64,000 nucleotides of DNA from Natrialba hulunbeirensis JCM 10989 (GCF_000337575.1 NZ_AOIM01000034.1:124670-188669), one strand, 5' to 3'; shown: positions 46,111-55,190, counted from the first letter of the stretch. Program-made: numbers and translations. The notes: generated by a model from the sequence alone, not told the origin.

Positions 46111-47361
46111 GTGAACGATCAGAACGACGATGGCGAGGCATTCGATGAGACGGAGACCGATACGGAGACGGCTCGCTGGTGGCGAATGAGACGCTGGCGA
46201 TACAGCGAGACAGTTCTCGCGCTGTGTACACTCGCGTTCTTCGCGACGATGGTCGGCCGGCTGGCAATCAGCCCGGTGTTGCCGCTGATCACCGAGGACT
46301 TCGGCGTCACCAACTCGGTCGTCGGCGTCGCGATGACTGGGATGTGGATGGCCTACTTCCTCTCGCAGTATCCGAGCGGGATCTTTGCGGACCGCTACGG
46401 CGAGCGGCCGATCATCCTGATTGCCGTCGGCGGGACGGCAGTGACGAGTCTCTTTCTCGCACTGTCGCCCGTCTTCGCAGTGTTCGTCTTTGGTACGGTT
46501 GCACTGGGTGCCGTCGCCGGTCTCCACTACAGTGTCGCGACGACACTGTTGACCCGGACCTACGACGAGATCGGGGCCGCGATCGGGATTCACAACAGCG
46601 GCGGTCCCGCTGCGGGTCTCGTTGCACCGCCGATCGCCGGCTGGGTTGGTGTTACCTACGGCTGGCGAGCGGCCGTCGCGATCGCCGTTCCTATCGCGAT
46701 TCTCGTCTACGTGCTGTTCTCTCGGTTTATCGACCCGACAGCGCCTCGCAGACCGAACCAGCCCATGCAAGAGCGCGTCGATGTCGGCGCGATCACGGAC
46801 CTCCTCTCGCGGCCGAAGATCGCGTTCCCGATCTGTCTCGCCATCGCCGCGGCGTTCGTCTGGCAGGCGACCTCGACCTTCCTCCCCACGTTCCTGACCG
46901 AACACCGGGAGCAGTCGACCGAACTCGCGGCCGTCGTCTTCGCGAGTTACTTCGTCGTACAGGCGATCACACAGGTCGGTGTGGGTGCCGTTTCGGACCG
47001 CGTCGGTCGTGACTTTGCGACGGCTGGCTGTCTGCTCCTCGCGGGCATCGGCTTCGTGATTTTCGTCACTGTTCCTGGATTCGAGGCCGTCGTCATCGGA
47101 GTAGTACTGGTTGGGACCGGCCTCGGTTGGGGAGCAGCCCTGCTCCCGCGGTTCATGGACGTCCTCTCGGACGCAGAACGCGGTGCCGGATTCGGTCTTA
47201 TTCGTACCGTGTACGGCTTTATCGGTGCGCTCGGCTCGGTCGCGACCGGGTTATTCGCCGACCTTTTCGGGTGGGGCGTCGCGTTTCTCGTATTAGCTGG
47301 CCTTCTGGGGCTCGGTTTCTGTGCGATTCTCATCAACTGGCTGTTCTCGCTTGGCTACTGA
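46111..47361 (+). CDS. MFS transporter
   Basis: About 416 residues from a GTG at 46111 (NDQNDDGEAFDE follows); the frame continues upstream to 45907 but overlaps the divergent asparaginase gene, so I reject that start. It shows roughly 12 hydrophobic segments and the MFS loop YPSGIFADRYGERP. A second half-motif GAVSDRVGRD is present. Substrate unknown. ATG at about 46186 (MRRWRYSETVL) is an alternative start. Confidence 0.9.
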   Translation: MNDQNDDGEAFDETETDTETARWWRMRRWRYSETVLALCTLAFFATMVGRLAISPVLPLITEDFGVTNSVVGVAMTGMWMAYFLSQYPSGIFADRYGERPIILIAVGGTAVTSLFLALSPVFAVFVFGTVALGAVAGLHYSVATTLLTRTYDEIGAAIGIHNSGGPAAGLVAPPIAGWVGVTYGWRAAVAIAVPIAILVYVLFSRFIDPTAPRRPNQPMQERVDVGAITDLLSRPKIAFPICLAIAAAFVWQATSTFLPTFLTEHREQSTELAAVVFASYFVVQAITQVGVGAVSDRVGRDFATAGCLLLAGIGFVIFVTVPGFEAVVIGVVLVGTGLGWGAALLPRFMDVLSDAERGAGFGLIRTVYGFIGALGSVATGLFADLFGWGVAFLVLAGLLGLGFCAILINWLFSLGY

Positions 47362-47452
47362 CTGTGTCAACTTTTGCCGACCGTTCGTTCGACTAATACT
47401 GACCGTTGGCGTGTCTGCTAGCCGTTCTCTCGGAGTACAGCGAGTCCGTACA

Positions 47453-47811
<359 letters not shown>

Positions 47812-47826
47812 TTCTGCTGTCTCTGT

Positions 47827-47991
47827 CTATTCCGCGCGATCGACGTCGACTTTCTCTTTGAGGTTCTCGAGTCCGTCGGCTTCCGCGAGCTCCTGTAAGC
47901 GCTCGCGGAAGTGTTCCTCACAGAGACCGACTTTGAGGCCGTCCGACTCCGCGGCGAAGGCGGCCTCGCGGTCACAGTAGTGACAGTTCAT
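47827..47991 (-). CDS. Small zinc-finger-like protein (54 aa, DUF6757-like)
   Basis: A 54-residue protein starting MNCHYCDREAAF. It carries Cys3-x2-Cys6 and a later LCEEHF, giving a plausible C2-C-H zinc site, followed by a helical Glu-rich half ending KVDVDRAE. I recall close relatives in most haloarchaea (DUF6757, unchecked). The frame is open far upstream antisense to a real gene; the ATG at 47991 marks the conserved start. Convergent with the ferredoxin gene, 15 bases apart. Confidence 0.82.
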   Translation of the reverse strand: MNCHYCDREAAFAAESDGLKVGLCEEHFRERLQELAEADGLENLKEKVDVDRAE

Positions 47992-48035
47992 GTGCAGCCG
48001 TTGGTGCCACGAGGCATTGAACCCTCCGCTCCCGG

Positions 48036-48842
48036 CTAGTCCGTCTGTCTTTCTGCGATCAGACCCAACCGGTCGAATTCGTCCTTCGACAGTCCTGCAA
48101 CGCCGAGTTCGTCCTCGTGGGCGTCGGTGCCGCCGGTCGCGAGCAGGTCGTCTCGCTCGATCGCTCGCTCTACCGGTTCGAGATCGACCGCTCGCCCGTA
48201 GGGATACGCGAGTTCGACCGCATCGAGATCTGCTGCGTGTGCTAGCGCGTGCTCCGGATCCGGATACCGAAGCGGATGGGCTAGCGACACGAGCTGTGCG
48301 GCCTCGCCGAGAATCCGTCGGCCCTTCTCGAACGACGGAATCTCGCGTGCGACGAAACAGGGGCCGTCGTTTCCGATGAGCTGATCGAAGGCGTCCTCGT
48401 AGTCGTACTCGGTTTCCGGATGCGCATCGATCGCGCGGGCGACGTGCGGGCGGCCGAAGCCGTCTGTGACGGTGACGCCGAGGTCGATCCCCAGTTCGTC
48501 CTCGACGTTGTCGACGATCGCCTGCCCGCGTTCGATACGGTTCTTCTGAATCCCAGTCGTCAGGGACTCGAGTTCGGCCGTCGGTTCGATCCCATACGCG
48601 AGAAGATCGACGCGCTGACTCGGGGTGTCGCCGTCGCCCTGAATTTCGACGCGGAGTTCGATACCGTTGACGAGAGTGATCCCATCGCGCTCCTGGATGG
48701 GATCGTCGAACGGCTGGAGTCGGTCGTGGTCGGTGATCGCGACGACGCTGACGTCTGCACGGGCGGCCGCGTCGGGGACGGCCTCGAGTTCGAGGCTGCC
48801 GTCCGATCGCGTCGTGTGGACGTGAAGATCGGCGTAGGGCAT
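48036..48842 (-). CDS. PHP-domain phosphoesterase (TrpH/RNase AM-like)
   Basis: A 268-residue protein with PHP motifs DLHVHTTRSDGSLE, AITDHDRLQPFDD and a terminal GGTDAHEDELGV; LVSLAHPLRY is the fourth metal site. The wider pattern, including GRPHVARAI and an ERGQAIVDN helix, matches the TrpH/YciV group of 3'-5' exoribonuclease/phosphatase proteins. It is the second PHP protein in the window but is not a close duplicate of the first, having a different central domain. Confidence 0.9.
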   Translation of the reverse strand: MPYADLHVHTTRSDGSLELEAVPDAAARADVSVVAITDHDRLQPFDDPIQERDGITLVNGIELRVEIQGDGDTPSQRVDLLAYGIEPTAELESLTTGIQKNRIERGQAIVDNVEDELGIDLGVTVTDGFGRPHVARAIDAHPETEYDYEDAFDQLIGNDGPCFVAREIPSFEKGRRILGEAAQLVSLAHPLRYPDPEHALAHAADLDAVELAYPYGRAVDLEPVERAIERDDLLATGGTDAHEDELGVAGLSKDEFDRLGLIAERQTD

Positions 48843-48996
48843 TGGTCTGGCTCATCCGAGCAGTTCCGTCGATAAAGGCGTTTTCAGTGGCGATGATGGG
48901 TATCGCCGGCCGCTTCACGGATGATGCGCACGCCAGTTGAACCCATTCTAGCGATATTAGGTCTTGGGTGAGGCTAGTAATCCATTATGGACAATG

Positions 48997-49004
48997 TTTA
49001 TAAT
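48997..49004 (+). promoter_or_regulatory. TATA box for the 49030 gene
   Basis: TTTATAAT, 26-33 bases before the ATG at 49030; one of the clearest archaeal TATA boxes in the window, fitting a leaderless transcript. Confidence 0.65.
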
Positions 49005-49029
49005 TATCGTTCACGCACGATAGGGTGTA

Positions 49030-49317
49030 ATGCTTCCAACTGGCACCGCCGAGGTCATCGACGACCACGAGTACCCCGCAACGACCGAGGAACTGATCGA
49101 GGACTGTGGCGACCGCACCCTCGAACTCCCGAACGGCTCCGAGACGGTCGGCGACGTACTCGCGCGTCTCGAATCCGAAACGTTCGAATCGGCGGACGAC
49201 GCACAGCTCGCCGTCTACTCCGCGGTGAGCAACAAGGCCGTTGGCCGCGTCGGCTACAGCGACCGCGATCCAACACCGGTCGGTAGCCCGTACTCGCCGG
49301 ACGCGGTTTCCTTCTAA
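49030..49317 (+). CDS. Conserved haloarchaeal protein (DUF5789-like, 95 aa)
   Basis: A 95-residue acidic protein: an early TAEVIDDHEYPATTEELIED, a central LELPNGSETVGDVL, and a C-terminal half with VSNKAVGRVGYSDRD. I recall this as the haloarchaeal DUF5789 family, distantly like DUF2795 (unchecked). Function unknown. Preceded by a strong TATA box; followed by the 24-base tandem repeat. Confidence 0.85.
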   Translation: MLPTGTAEVIDDHEYPATTEELIEDCGDRTLELPNGSETVGDVLARLESETFESADDAQLAVYSAVSNKAVGRVGYSDRDPTPVGSPYSPDAVSF

Positions 49318-49420
49318 GTCGGCCTGTTCGATTCTCTTATCGGCTGTTGAGAAACTACTCGAACAACTACTCGAGCAACGAAGAGAGTCATCGACCGCGC
49401 ACGGAGCAGTCGTTCAATCG

Positions 49421-49497
49421 TTCAGCCGCCGAGTATTTCAGCCATTCAGCCGTCGAGTACCTCAGCCATTCAGCCGTCCAGTACTCCAGCCGTTCAG
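49421..49497. repeat. 24-base tandem repeat, three copies plus a partial
   Basis: Units at 49421-49444, 49445-49468 and 49469-49492, each beginning ttcagccg, differ at few positions; a partial fourth begins at 49493. It lies in the short gap between two convergent genes and touches the stop of the reverse gene at 49501. Confidence 0.9.
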
Positions 49498-49500
49498 TAA

Positions 49501-50550
49501 TCAGCCCAGAAACTCGATCGCCTCGGCCAGCTCGAGTGGCACCGATCCTTTCTGGTACCCTTCGACCCGGCCGTTCGGGCGCGCGCGATAGACGACGGCG
49601 GGACGGTGTCGCACGTCGGGCCGTTCGCCGCGAACGGCAGCCCAGGCGTCGTCACGGAAACTCGAACAGTCGACGAAGAGCACTGCGCCGCCGCCGTGTT
49701 CGGCGAGTTGGCCGTTCGTCTTCGTCTCGGCGGTATCGCGGACAGCGGCGACGGGCCCGTCTGCGGCCCGGTTTGTCGGCGGCTGCGGGCGGGTAACCTC
49801 GACGAGGACGTTCGTCTCGGCGTCTTCGGCACGGAAGTCGAGCGAGTGACCCGTCGTCACCTCGATTTCGGGCGTCACGTCGTAGCCCGCGTCGGTGAGG
49901 ATTTTTGCGGCGATGAACTCGCCGAGTGCGGCGCTCATGCGAACTCGGTCGACGTGGTTGCTGGTGCCGAGTTTACCCGACATGTCGTGTCGGTACTCGT
50001 CGAGCACGCCGGTTTTGAGAAAGTCCTCGAAGAAGCGCGTCGTCTCCCGGCGGCTCGCGTCGGGGAAGCCGGCGGCGTGTTGGCGGAAGAACGCGCGCGT
50101 CGATTCGCGGCCGTCTTTGGACATGAAGACCGGCAGGAAGTACCACGAGAGGTGCGGATAGTCGGCGAGCCACGGGTCCTCCTCGTGCAGCGTCGCGAGG
50201 AGTTCACGCTGGGCCCAGCGCGCGACGTGATACGGAACCTCGCGCCAGCCGTACTTGTCCGTCCGCCAGAGCGAGGACGGCGTTTCCGTGTTGCCCATCC
50301 AGTAGGCCTCGTCGTCAGTACGCGCAAAGAGGGCGATATCGCCGTTTTGCATCTCGAAGCGGTGTGTCTCCCAGTCTGCGCCGATGTCGAACTGCGGCGT
50401 CACTGCACGAGCACCGATATTCGATCGGAGCGGCTGGAGTATCTTCTGTCGAACTCGCTGCTCGCTCCAGGACGTGGGCGAATAGCGAAAGCGAAGCGGC
50501 CGTGCCACGGGCGTCCTACGGTCCGGCCGGCCATACGTTTTGCGAGACAA
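49501..50550 (-). CDS. Conserved haloarchaeal protein with nuclease-like fold (DUF5784-like)
   Basis: A 349-residue soluble protein. The start may be the ATG at 50550 or, better fitting the family, a GTG at 50508 (then ARPLRFRYSP). The middle includes DEYRHDMSGKLGTSNHVDRV and then AKILTDAGYDVTPEIEV, HSLDFRAED and NVLVEVTRP: a helix-strand-D-strand-ExT arrangement like a PD-(D/E)XK core. The motif Lys is replaced by Thr (EVT), so catalysis is uncertain. I recall the family as haloarchaeal DUF5784. Function unknown. Confidence 0.85.
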   Translation of the reverse strand: MSRKTYGRPDRRTPVARPLRFRYSPTSWSEQRVRQKILQPLRSNIGARAVTPQFDIGADWETHRFEMQNGDIALFARTDDEAYWMGNTETPSSLWRTDKYGWREVPYHVARWAQRELLATLHEEDPWLADYPHLSWYFLPVFMSKDGRESTRAFFRQHAAGFPDASRRETTRFFEDFLKTGVLDEYRHDMSGKLGTSNHVDRVRMSAALGEFIAAKILTDAGYDVTPEIEVTTGHSLDFRAEDAETNVLVEVTRPQPPTNRAADGPVAAVRDTAETKTNGQLAEHGGGAVLFVDCSSFRDDAWAAVRGERPDVRHRPAVVYRARPNGRVEGYQKGSVPLELAEAIEFLG

Positions 50551-50743
50551 CTCCTCATGCTGCCGGACAGACGTCAGTGGGAAGTCAGTTGCAAAACCGG
50601 ATCGTCACCTTCGGAGACGGCCATAGTAGCGCGTCCACCCTTCGCATAGTTCTGTCCGACAGTATCACTCGTCGTGACTGCCTTCGAATATGAACGACCG
50701 TTACATTGATATGCGAATCGTGCCTACTATGTGTATACTTGCC

Positions 50744-50917
50744 ATGTCAATGGGTGCCTATGACGAAGACGAACACGAACGCCGCGAAGAACAAGCGTCT
50801 CGAGTCGACGCCGACTTCGATGACGAGCGGACGATATATCACGGCCGCGTAGAGTACGATTCGGGCGACTCCGCGGAGGACCTCCTCGACCAGTTCGAGC
50901 AGATCAAGTCGGACTAG
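50744..50917 (+). CDS. Small acidic haloarchaeal protein (DUF5786-like, 57 aa)
   Basis: A 57-residue protein starting MSMGAYDEDEHERRE (ATG at 50744; upstream Met codons at 50690 and others are less likely). It ends DLLDQFEQIKSD. Extremely acidic, no Cys or membrane segment. I recall near-identical proteins across haloarchaea (DUF5786, unchecked). Function unknown. Confidence 0.85.
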   Translation: MSMGAYDEDEHERREEQASRVDADFDDERTIYHGRVEYDSGDSAEDLLDQFEQIKSD

Positions 50918-51107
50918 TGTCGACTCCCTCCCTTCTGCAGTCCATCAGGACGAGTCGTGAGCCACGGCGCTCGCCTCAGACCCGCCCGCTCTCGTCGTCA
51001 CAGGCATGACCGGCAGTCGTCACGCGCATCACTGAGTCGTTCGGTACAGGGAACTCGAGTACCAATTCCCACGTTGGATTCTCGCTTTGCGTTTTCACTC
51101 TGCGTTC

Positions 51108-52121
51108 TCACTCCGTCCCCTTCTCTCCCGTTTCTTCCCAGCCGGGCGTCTCGGGTGCGCCGCGGTCTTCTTCAACTGTGGCCGCAAGGTCGGGCGATGG
51201 CGCTGAACCGCTGTCGCACTCTGCTGTGTCGTAGCGCTGGTGCCACTCGTCAATTGCGGGGCCGACCCAGGACGCACTGTCGGGTGCGCTATTTCCACGG
51301 TCTCCACCGCCAGCTGATGGCATCGCCTCCAACGCCTGTGTTTTTCCCATCTCGTAGTGATGGTCCGAAATCGCGAGCGTGCCTGGACTCGAGGCGCTTG
51401 CGACTGCGATGCACTCGGCGCGATCGGCCGGTCGAAGAGGACCGGCTTCGAGACGGTCGACGACGCCGGCGAGAGCAGCCGGCCGCGGGTGACAGAAGAG
51501 TTTCTCACCGACAGCCTGTGAGCCGAGTAGCGGTCCGTCGCCGAGTTCGTCGTCCGAAAGCTGGTCGTCGAGCAGCCTGTCGTCCCCGAAGGCCGCCTCG
51601 ACGCGCTCGCACTCGGTTTCGTGTCCCAGTTCGAGGTTGTGCGCTGGATAGGCACCGCACTCGGCAGGGAAGTGTTCGTCACCGTGGATGCGACACTGCA
51701 GCGTCGCCGGATCGAGGAAGACGCAGGTCGGCAGCCACGTCGGCTCCGTGCGGCCGAAGGGAGCGACCGGCTTCGGCGGTTTTCGAAGACCGATGAAAAA
51801 GACCGGTCGGCCCGCGATAGCGGCGACCTGTTGGCCGTCGATTTCGACCGCCTCGTGCTCGTCGCGGGCACGCCAGAACCGCGGCGTCATGGCAGCAGCC
51901 ATTCCCCGGTCGAGGAAGGTCCGGACCTCATCTCGGGTGAGTGGAACGAAGTTGGCATCGCTGTCGAACGGTGGGCGGCGCTCGTTCTCGCTGTCGGCGC
52001 TGGCGCTGGCGTCGGCGAATCGTCTGCGCTCGCGTTGGCGAGTTCGATCCATCTCGTGGTCGTCGAGCAACGCCGTCCAGTCCATACAGCAGCCGGCACA
52101 GCCAGCACAGTGCACCTCCAT
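51108..52121 (-). CDS. YkgJ-family cysteine-cluster protein
   Basis: A 337-residue protein, ATG at 52121 (MEVHCAGCAGCCMDW). The N-terminal Cys cluster (Cys5, Cys8, Cys11, Cys12) and a later LPTCVFLDPATLQCRIHG / FPAECGAYP complete the YkgJ pattern, which probably binds a metal or Fe-S cluster. The region between has an Ala/Ser/Asp run (about 38-47, DASASADSE) and the last 100 residues are low-complexity acidic. The open frame beyond 52121 overlaps the divergent gene and is not used. Biochemical role unknown. Confidence 0.88.
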   Translation of the reverse strand: MEVHCAGCAGCCMDWTALLDDHEMDRTRQRERRRFADASASADSENERRPPFDSDANFVPLTRDEVRTFLDRGMAAAMTPRFWRARDEHEAVEIDGQQVAAIAGRPVFFIGLRKPPKPVAPFGRTEPTWLPTCVFLDPATLQCRIHGDEHFPAECGAYPAHNLELGHETECERVEAAFGDDRLLDDQLSDDELGDGPLLGSQAVGEKLFCHPRPAALAGVVDRLEAGPLRPADRAECIAVASASSPGTLAISDHHYEMGKTQALEAMPSAGGGDRGNSAPDSASWVGPAIDEWHQRYDTAECDSGSAPSPDLAATVEEDRGAPETPGWEETGEKGTE

Positions 52122-52236
52122 ATCCGGCGCTACCACCGCGGTCGGTATAACTCGTTGGCCGGCGGTGGAAGCTGACACCGGGAGCCAAAACTGAACCGGG
52201 GGAACGACTTTCACAACGCAGCACCCACTGCCAGCT

Positions 52237-52506
52237 ATGGCAACAGACGTCTGCGACGGCTGTGGTCGAGCGGTCAGCGTTGCCGGCGGCATCGCCAACC
52301 TCTGGACCTTCGGCGAGAACGACGGCAGTGACGGCTCGGCGATCACACTCGAACTCGCCGACGGCACGGAACACCTGCTGTGTTACCCGTGTCTCGAGGT
52401 CATCCCCGACGACCCAACCGCCGAGGACGTGGCGCGACTCGAGCAGGTCGACCCGGAGACGTCCCGCCTCGCTCCTGTTGGCGAGCGCTCTGAGGAGTCG
52501 CTATGA
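52237..52506 (+). CDS. Small zinc-ribbon protein (DUF7561-like, 89 aa)
   Basis: An 89-residue protein starting MATDVCDGCGRAV. CDGCG and a later LLCYPCLEV give a two-CxxC zinc ribbon, with an acidic strand region between. A family I recall from haloarchaea (DUF7561, unchecked). Divergent from the YkgJ gene, with 115 bases between starts. Confidence 0.82.
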   Translation: MATDVCDGCGRAVSVAGGIANLWTFGENDGSDGSAITLELADGTEHLLCYPCLEVIPDDPTAEDVARLEQVDPETSRLAPVGERSEESL

Positions 52507-52712
52507 GGGTGAGCGTGAACTGTACTGCGCTCCCGCAACGATTTCGCGGTAGCTGACGCTCCCGTACTCGAGACCTGCCGGGACGGAGAGAAGACATGAG
52601 TCGTGGTCCGCGAACGGTCTGGCCGACGCGGACGGCGGACCACGAACAGGCCACTGTGATGGGGGGAAGGTGGCAATGCAACGGGAAAGGTCATGCAGAC
52701 CGATCCCGTAAA

Positions 52713-52808
52713 CGGAAGGGGTGGGATTTGAACGCCACGAGGCATGTGCTGCCGTCGCGGGCCAGGGTGAGCTGGCACCGCGATGCTCTACCGCTGAGCG
52801 ACCCTTCC
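52713..52808 (-). tRNA. Atypical tRNA-like gene, possible tRNA-Gly(GCC) with short intron
   Basis: The reverse strand folds as a cloverleaf. The acceptor GGAAGGG pairs fully with CCCTTCC and discriminator G follows. The D arm is GCTC/GAGC with loop AGCGGTA. The anticodon stem TCGCG/CGCGA is perfect, and the T loop is TTCAAAT. The anticodon loop is 19 bases; removing 12 at the canonical 37/38 position leaves GTGCCAC, anticodon GCC (Gly). A 16-base variable region can form its own hairpin (GGCA/TGCC). The T stem carries an extra C (GTGGCG against CCCAC). No CCA is encoded. These oddities fit either an unusual intron-bearing tRNA or a decaying copy. Confidence 0.6.
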
Positions 52809-53006
52809 GCGACTAGATCCAAGGCCGGTGTTCGTATTTGTAATCAGTCGGTTACCTGCTGGTAACTGCCACCTACCGGCCGTTTTCGTACGACTGTTCG
52901 GCTCTGATTTGCCGACAGTCAGTTTCGATCCCGACCAGCATCGCTCACGACGGCCGAACAGTTCAGTGCGAGCAACGCTCCGTAGCCTTTAGGAGTCGGC
53001 CGGTCC

Positions 53007-54926
53007 GTGACTCAGACGGTGAACCCCGAGCGGATCTTCGACGCCTTTCCCGCGCCCAGCTACCGCGGGAATCAGGAGCAGGCCCTCCGCGACATCCGTG
53101 ACGCGTTCGCGGCCGGTAACGATGTCGTCCTCGTGCGCGCGCCCACCGGGAGCGGCAAGTCTCTTCTCGCACGATCCGTCGCCGGCTGTGCCCGAACGAT
53201 CGACGAGGCGGAGCCGAGCGAGGCCGCCGGGGCCTACTACACGACCCCGCAGGTCTCACAGCTCGACGACGTCGCCTCGGACGATCTGCTCGCCGATTTG
53301 AACGTCATCCGCGGCAAGTCGAACTACACCTGTATTCTGCCTCAGGAGCGCAACACGCCGGTCAACCAGGCACCCTGCGTACGCGAACGGGGCTATGACT
53401 GCTCGGTCCAGCATCGCTGTCCGTACTTCTCGGACCGCGCGATTGCTTCGAACCGATCGATCGCGGCGATGACCCTCGCGTACTTCATGCAGACCGCGGG
53501 TAGCGAGGTCTTTCGCAAACGCGACGTCGTCGTCATCGACGAGGCCCACGGCCTCGCCGAGTGGGCGGAGATGTACGCGACGATCCAGCTCGGGCCGCGA
53601 ACCGTCCCGTTCTGGGACGACCTGCGCGTGCCGAACATCGACAGTATCGAACGGGCCGTCCGCTACGCCGAGAACCTCGAACAGACCTGTACCCGTCGCA
53701 AGGACGACCTGCTCGCACAGGAGACGCTCTCGCCCCGCGAGGTCCGCGAACGCGACCGTCTGCAGGAACTGATCGGCGAACTCGACTGGTTCGTCTCGGA
53801 CTTTCGCGACCCGCAGAGTCCGACGACGTGGCTGGTCGACCAGTCCGAGCGGAACGCAGCCAATACGGACGACGACGCCGACGAGGAACTCGGCGGTCCC
53901 CTGACGATCAAGCCGATGAACCCCGAGAAGTATCTCGCCCACACCGTCTGGGACCGGGGCAACAAGTTCGCGCTCCTCTCAGCGACCATCCTCAACAAGG
54001 CAGCCTTCTGCCGGCAGGTCGGGCTCGACCCCGACGATGTCGCACTCGTCGACGTCGGTCACACCTTCCCCGTCGAGAACCGGCCGCTGTACGACGTGAC
54101 CCAGGGGAAGATGACCTACGAGCACCGCGACGAGACGACGCCGGACATCGCCCGTACCATCGTCCGACTCATGCAGCGCCACCCCGACGAGAAGGGGCTG
54201 ATTCACGCCCACTCCTACAACATTCAGGAGCGACTCGCCGACCTCCTGCGCGACTTCGGCGTCGGCGAGCGCATCCGCGTCCACGACCGTGATGGCCGCG
54301 ACGCCGACCTGGAAGAGTGGAAAGCCAGCGACGACCCCGACGTATTCATCTCCGTGAAGATGGAGGAGGCACTCGACCTCAAGGGCGACCTCTGTCGCTG
54401 GCAAGTGCTCTGTAAGGCTCCCTACCTCAACACCGGCGACTCGCGCGTCGCCCACCGACTCGAGGAGGGCCAGTGGGCGTGGTACTACCGGACCGCGTTA
54501 CGGACCATCATCCAGGCTTGTGGTCGCGTCATCCGCGCCCCCGACGACCACGGCGCGACGTATCTCGCGGACTCGAGTCTCCTCGATCTGTTCGAGCGCG
54601 CGCGAACGGACATGCCCGACTGGTTCGCAGCACAGGTCGACCGACTGTCGACGCCCGAGTTGCCGGCGTTCGATCCGCAAGCGGCGTGTGAGTCGTCCGG
54701 ACCGGGTGGCCGGCGCGGCGCTAGTCGCGGTGGTGGCTCGAGTGGGGACTCGAGTACGAGTGGCTCACAATCCGAGTCAACGGGTCGGTCTGCGTCGGGG
54801 TCAGATTCTGGGACTGCGTATACCCGCTCTCGTTCTCGTTCCCGCTCGGGTTCACGATCGGGATCCGGATCGTCGAACGGTTCGTCGTCGAGTCCGCTCG
54901 CAGACGTCTGGGATACGGACGGCTAA
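53007..54926 (+). CDS. XPD/DinG-family DNA helicase with Fe-S cysteines
   Basis: A 639-residue protein starting with GTG at 53007; an aggag at 52991-52995 may be its ribosome site. Walker A APTGSGKS is at 45-52 and DEAH at 178-181. Cys109, Cys124, Cys132 and Cys138 lie between them, matching the Fe-S cluster of XPD-type 5'-3' helicases. Later RVIRAPDDHGATYLAD is the family's motif VI. The last 75 residues are Ser/Gly/Arg-rich repeats (RSRSRSRSG) not part of the helicase core. A role in repair is expected; no partner gene adjoins. Confidence 0.93.
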   Translation: MTQTVNPERIFDAFPAPSYRGNQEQALRDIRDAFAAGNDVVLVRAPTGSGKSLLARSVAGCARTIDEAEPSEAAGAYYTTPQVSQLDDVASDDLLADLNVIRGKSNYTCILPQERNTPVNQAPCVRERGYDCSVQHRCPYFSDRAIASNRSIAAMTLAYFMQTAGSEVFRKRDVVVIDEAHGLAEWAEMYATIQLGPRTVPFWDDLRVPNIDSIERAVRYAENLEQTCTRRKDDLLAQETLSPREVRERDRLQELIGELDWFVSDFRDPQSPTTWLVDQSERNAANTDDDADEELGGPLTIKPMNPEKYLAHTVWDRGNKFALLSATILNKAAFCRQVGLDPDDVALVDVGHTFPVENRPLYDVTQGKMTYEHRDETTPDIARTIVRLMQRHPDEKGLIHAHSYNIQERLADLLRDFGVGERIRVHDRDGRDADLEEWKASDDPDVFISVKMEEALDLKGDLCRWQVLCKAPYLNTGDSRVAHRLEEGQWAWYYRTALRTIIQACGRVIRAPDDHGATYLADSSLLDLFERARTDMPDWFAAQVDRLSTPELPAFDPQAACESSGPGGRRGASRGGGSSGDSSTSGSQSESTGRSASGSDSGTAYTRSRSRSRSGSRSGSGSSNGSSSSPLADVWDTDG

Positions 54927-55005
54927 CGAGATCGACTGACGACTAACGACCGACGCGCGGAGTCTCATCGCAAAATCGAGTCATATACGCCGAGGTGATT
55001 CGTCC

Positions 55006-55092
55006 TCAGAACGCGGCGAGTGCGCCCCACGCGATCATCGACGTGACCATGAGGAACGCAAAGCCGAGCGCGATGAACTGATTTTTGTCCAT
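55006..55092 (-). CDS. Single-pass mini-membrane protein (28 aa)
   Basis: A 28-residue ORF starting MDKNQFIALGF with one hydrophobic segment (residues 6-28, including FLMVTSMIAWGALAAF). GC-rich third positions and the membrane-span length support translation; similar tiny proteins occur in haloarchaea as far as I recall. Function unknown. It converges on the helicase gene. Confidence 0.55.
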   Translation of the reverse strand: MDKNQFIALGFAFLMVTSMIAWGALAAF

Positions 55093-55130
55093 AGGCGATG
55101 CAATTCGCCCGGGAAGTATGAATGTCACGA

Positions 55131-55190
55131 CCGATTCCGGTCGAGTACGGTCGATTGCGGTCACTTGCAGTCGAGTACGGCTGATTCCGG
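55131..55190. repeat. Degenerate 10-base tandem repeat
   Basis: Six decamers in register: ccgattccgg, tcgagtacgg, tcgattgcgg, tcacttgcag, tcgagtacgg, ctgattccgg. Located between the 28-residue gene and the convergent end of the methyltransferase gene. Confidence 0.75.

Noticed and set aside
49347..49796. Forward ORF reading through the 24-base repeats
   Set aside because: The Ser-rich translation is a by-product of the repeat and then runs antisense to the 49501 gene.
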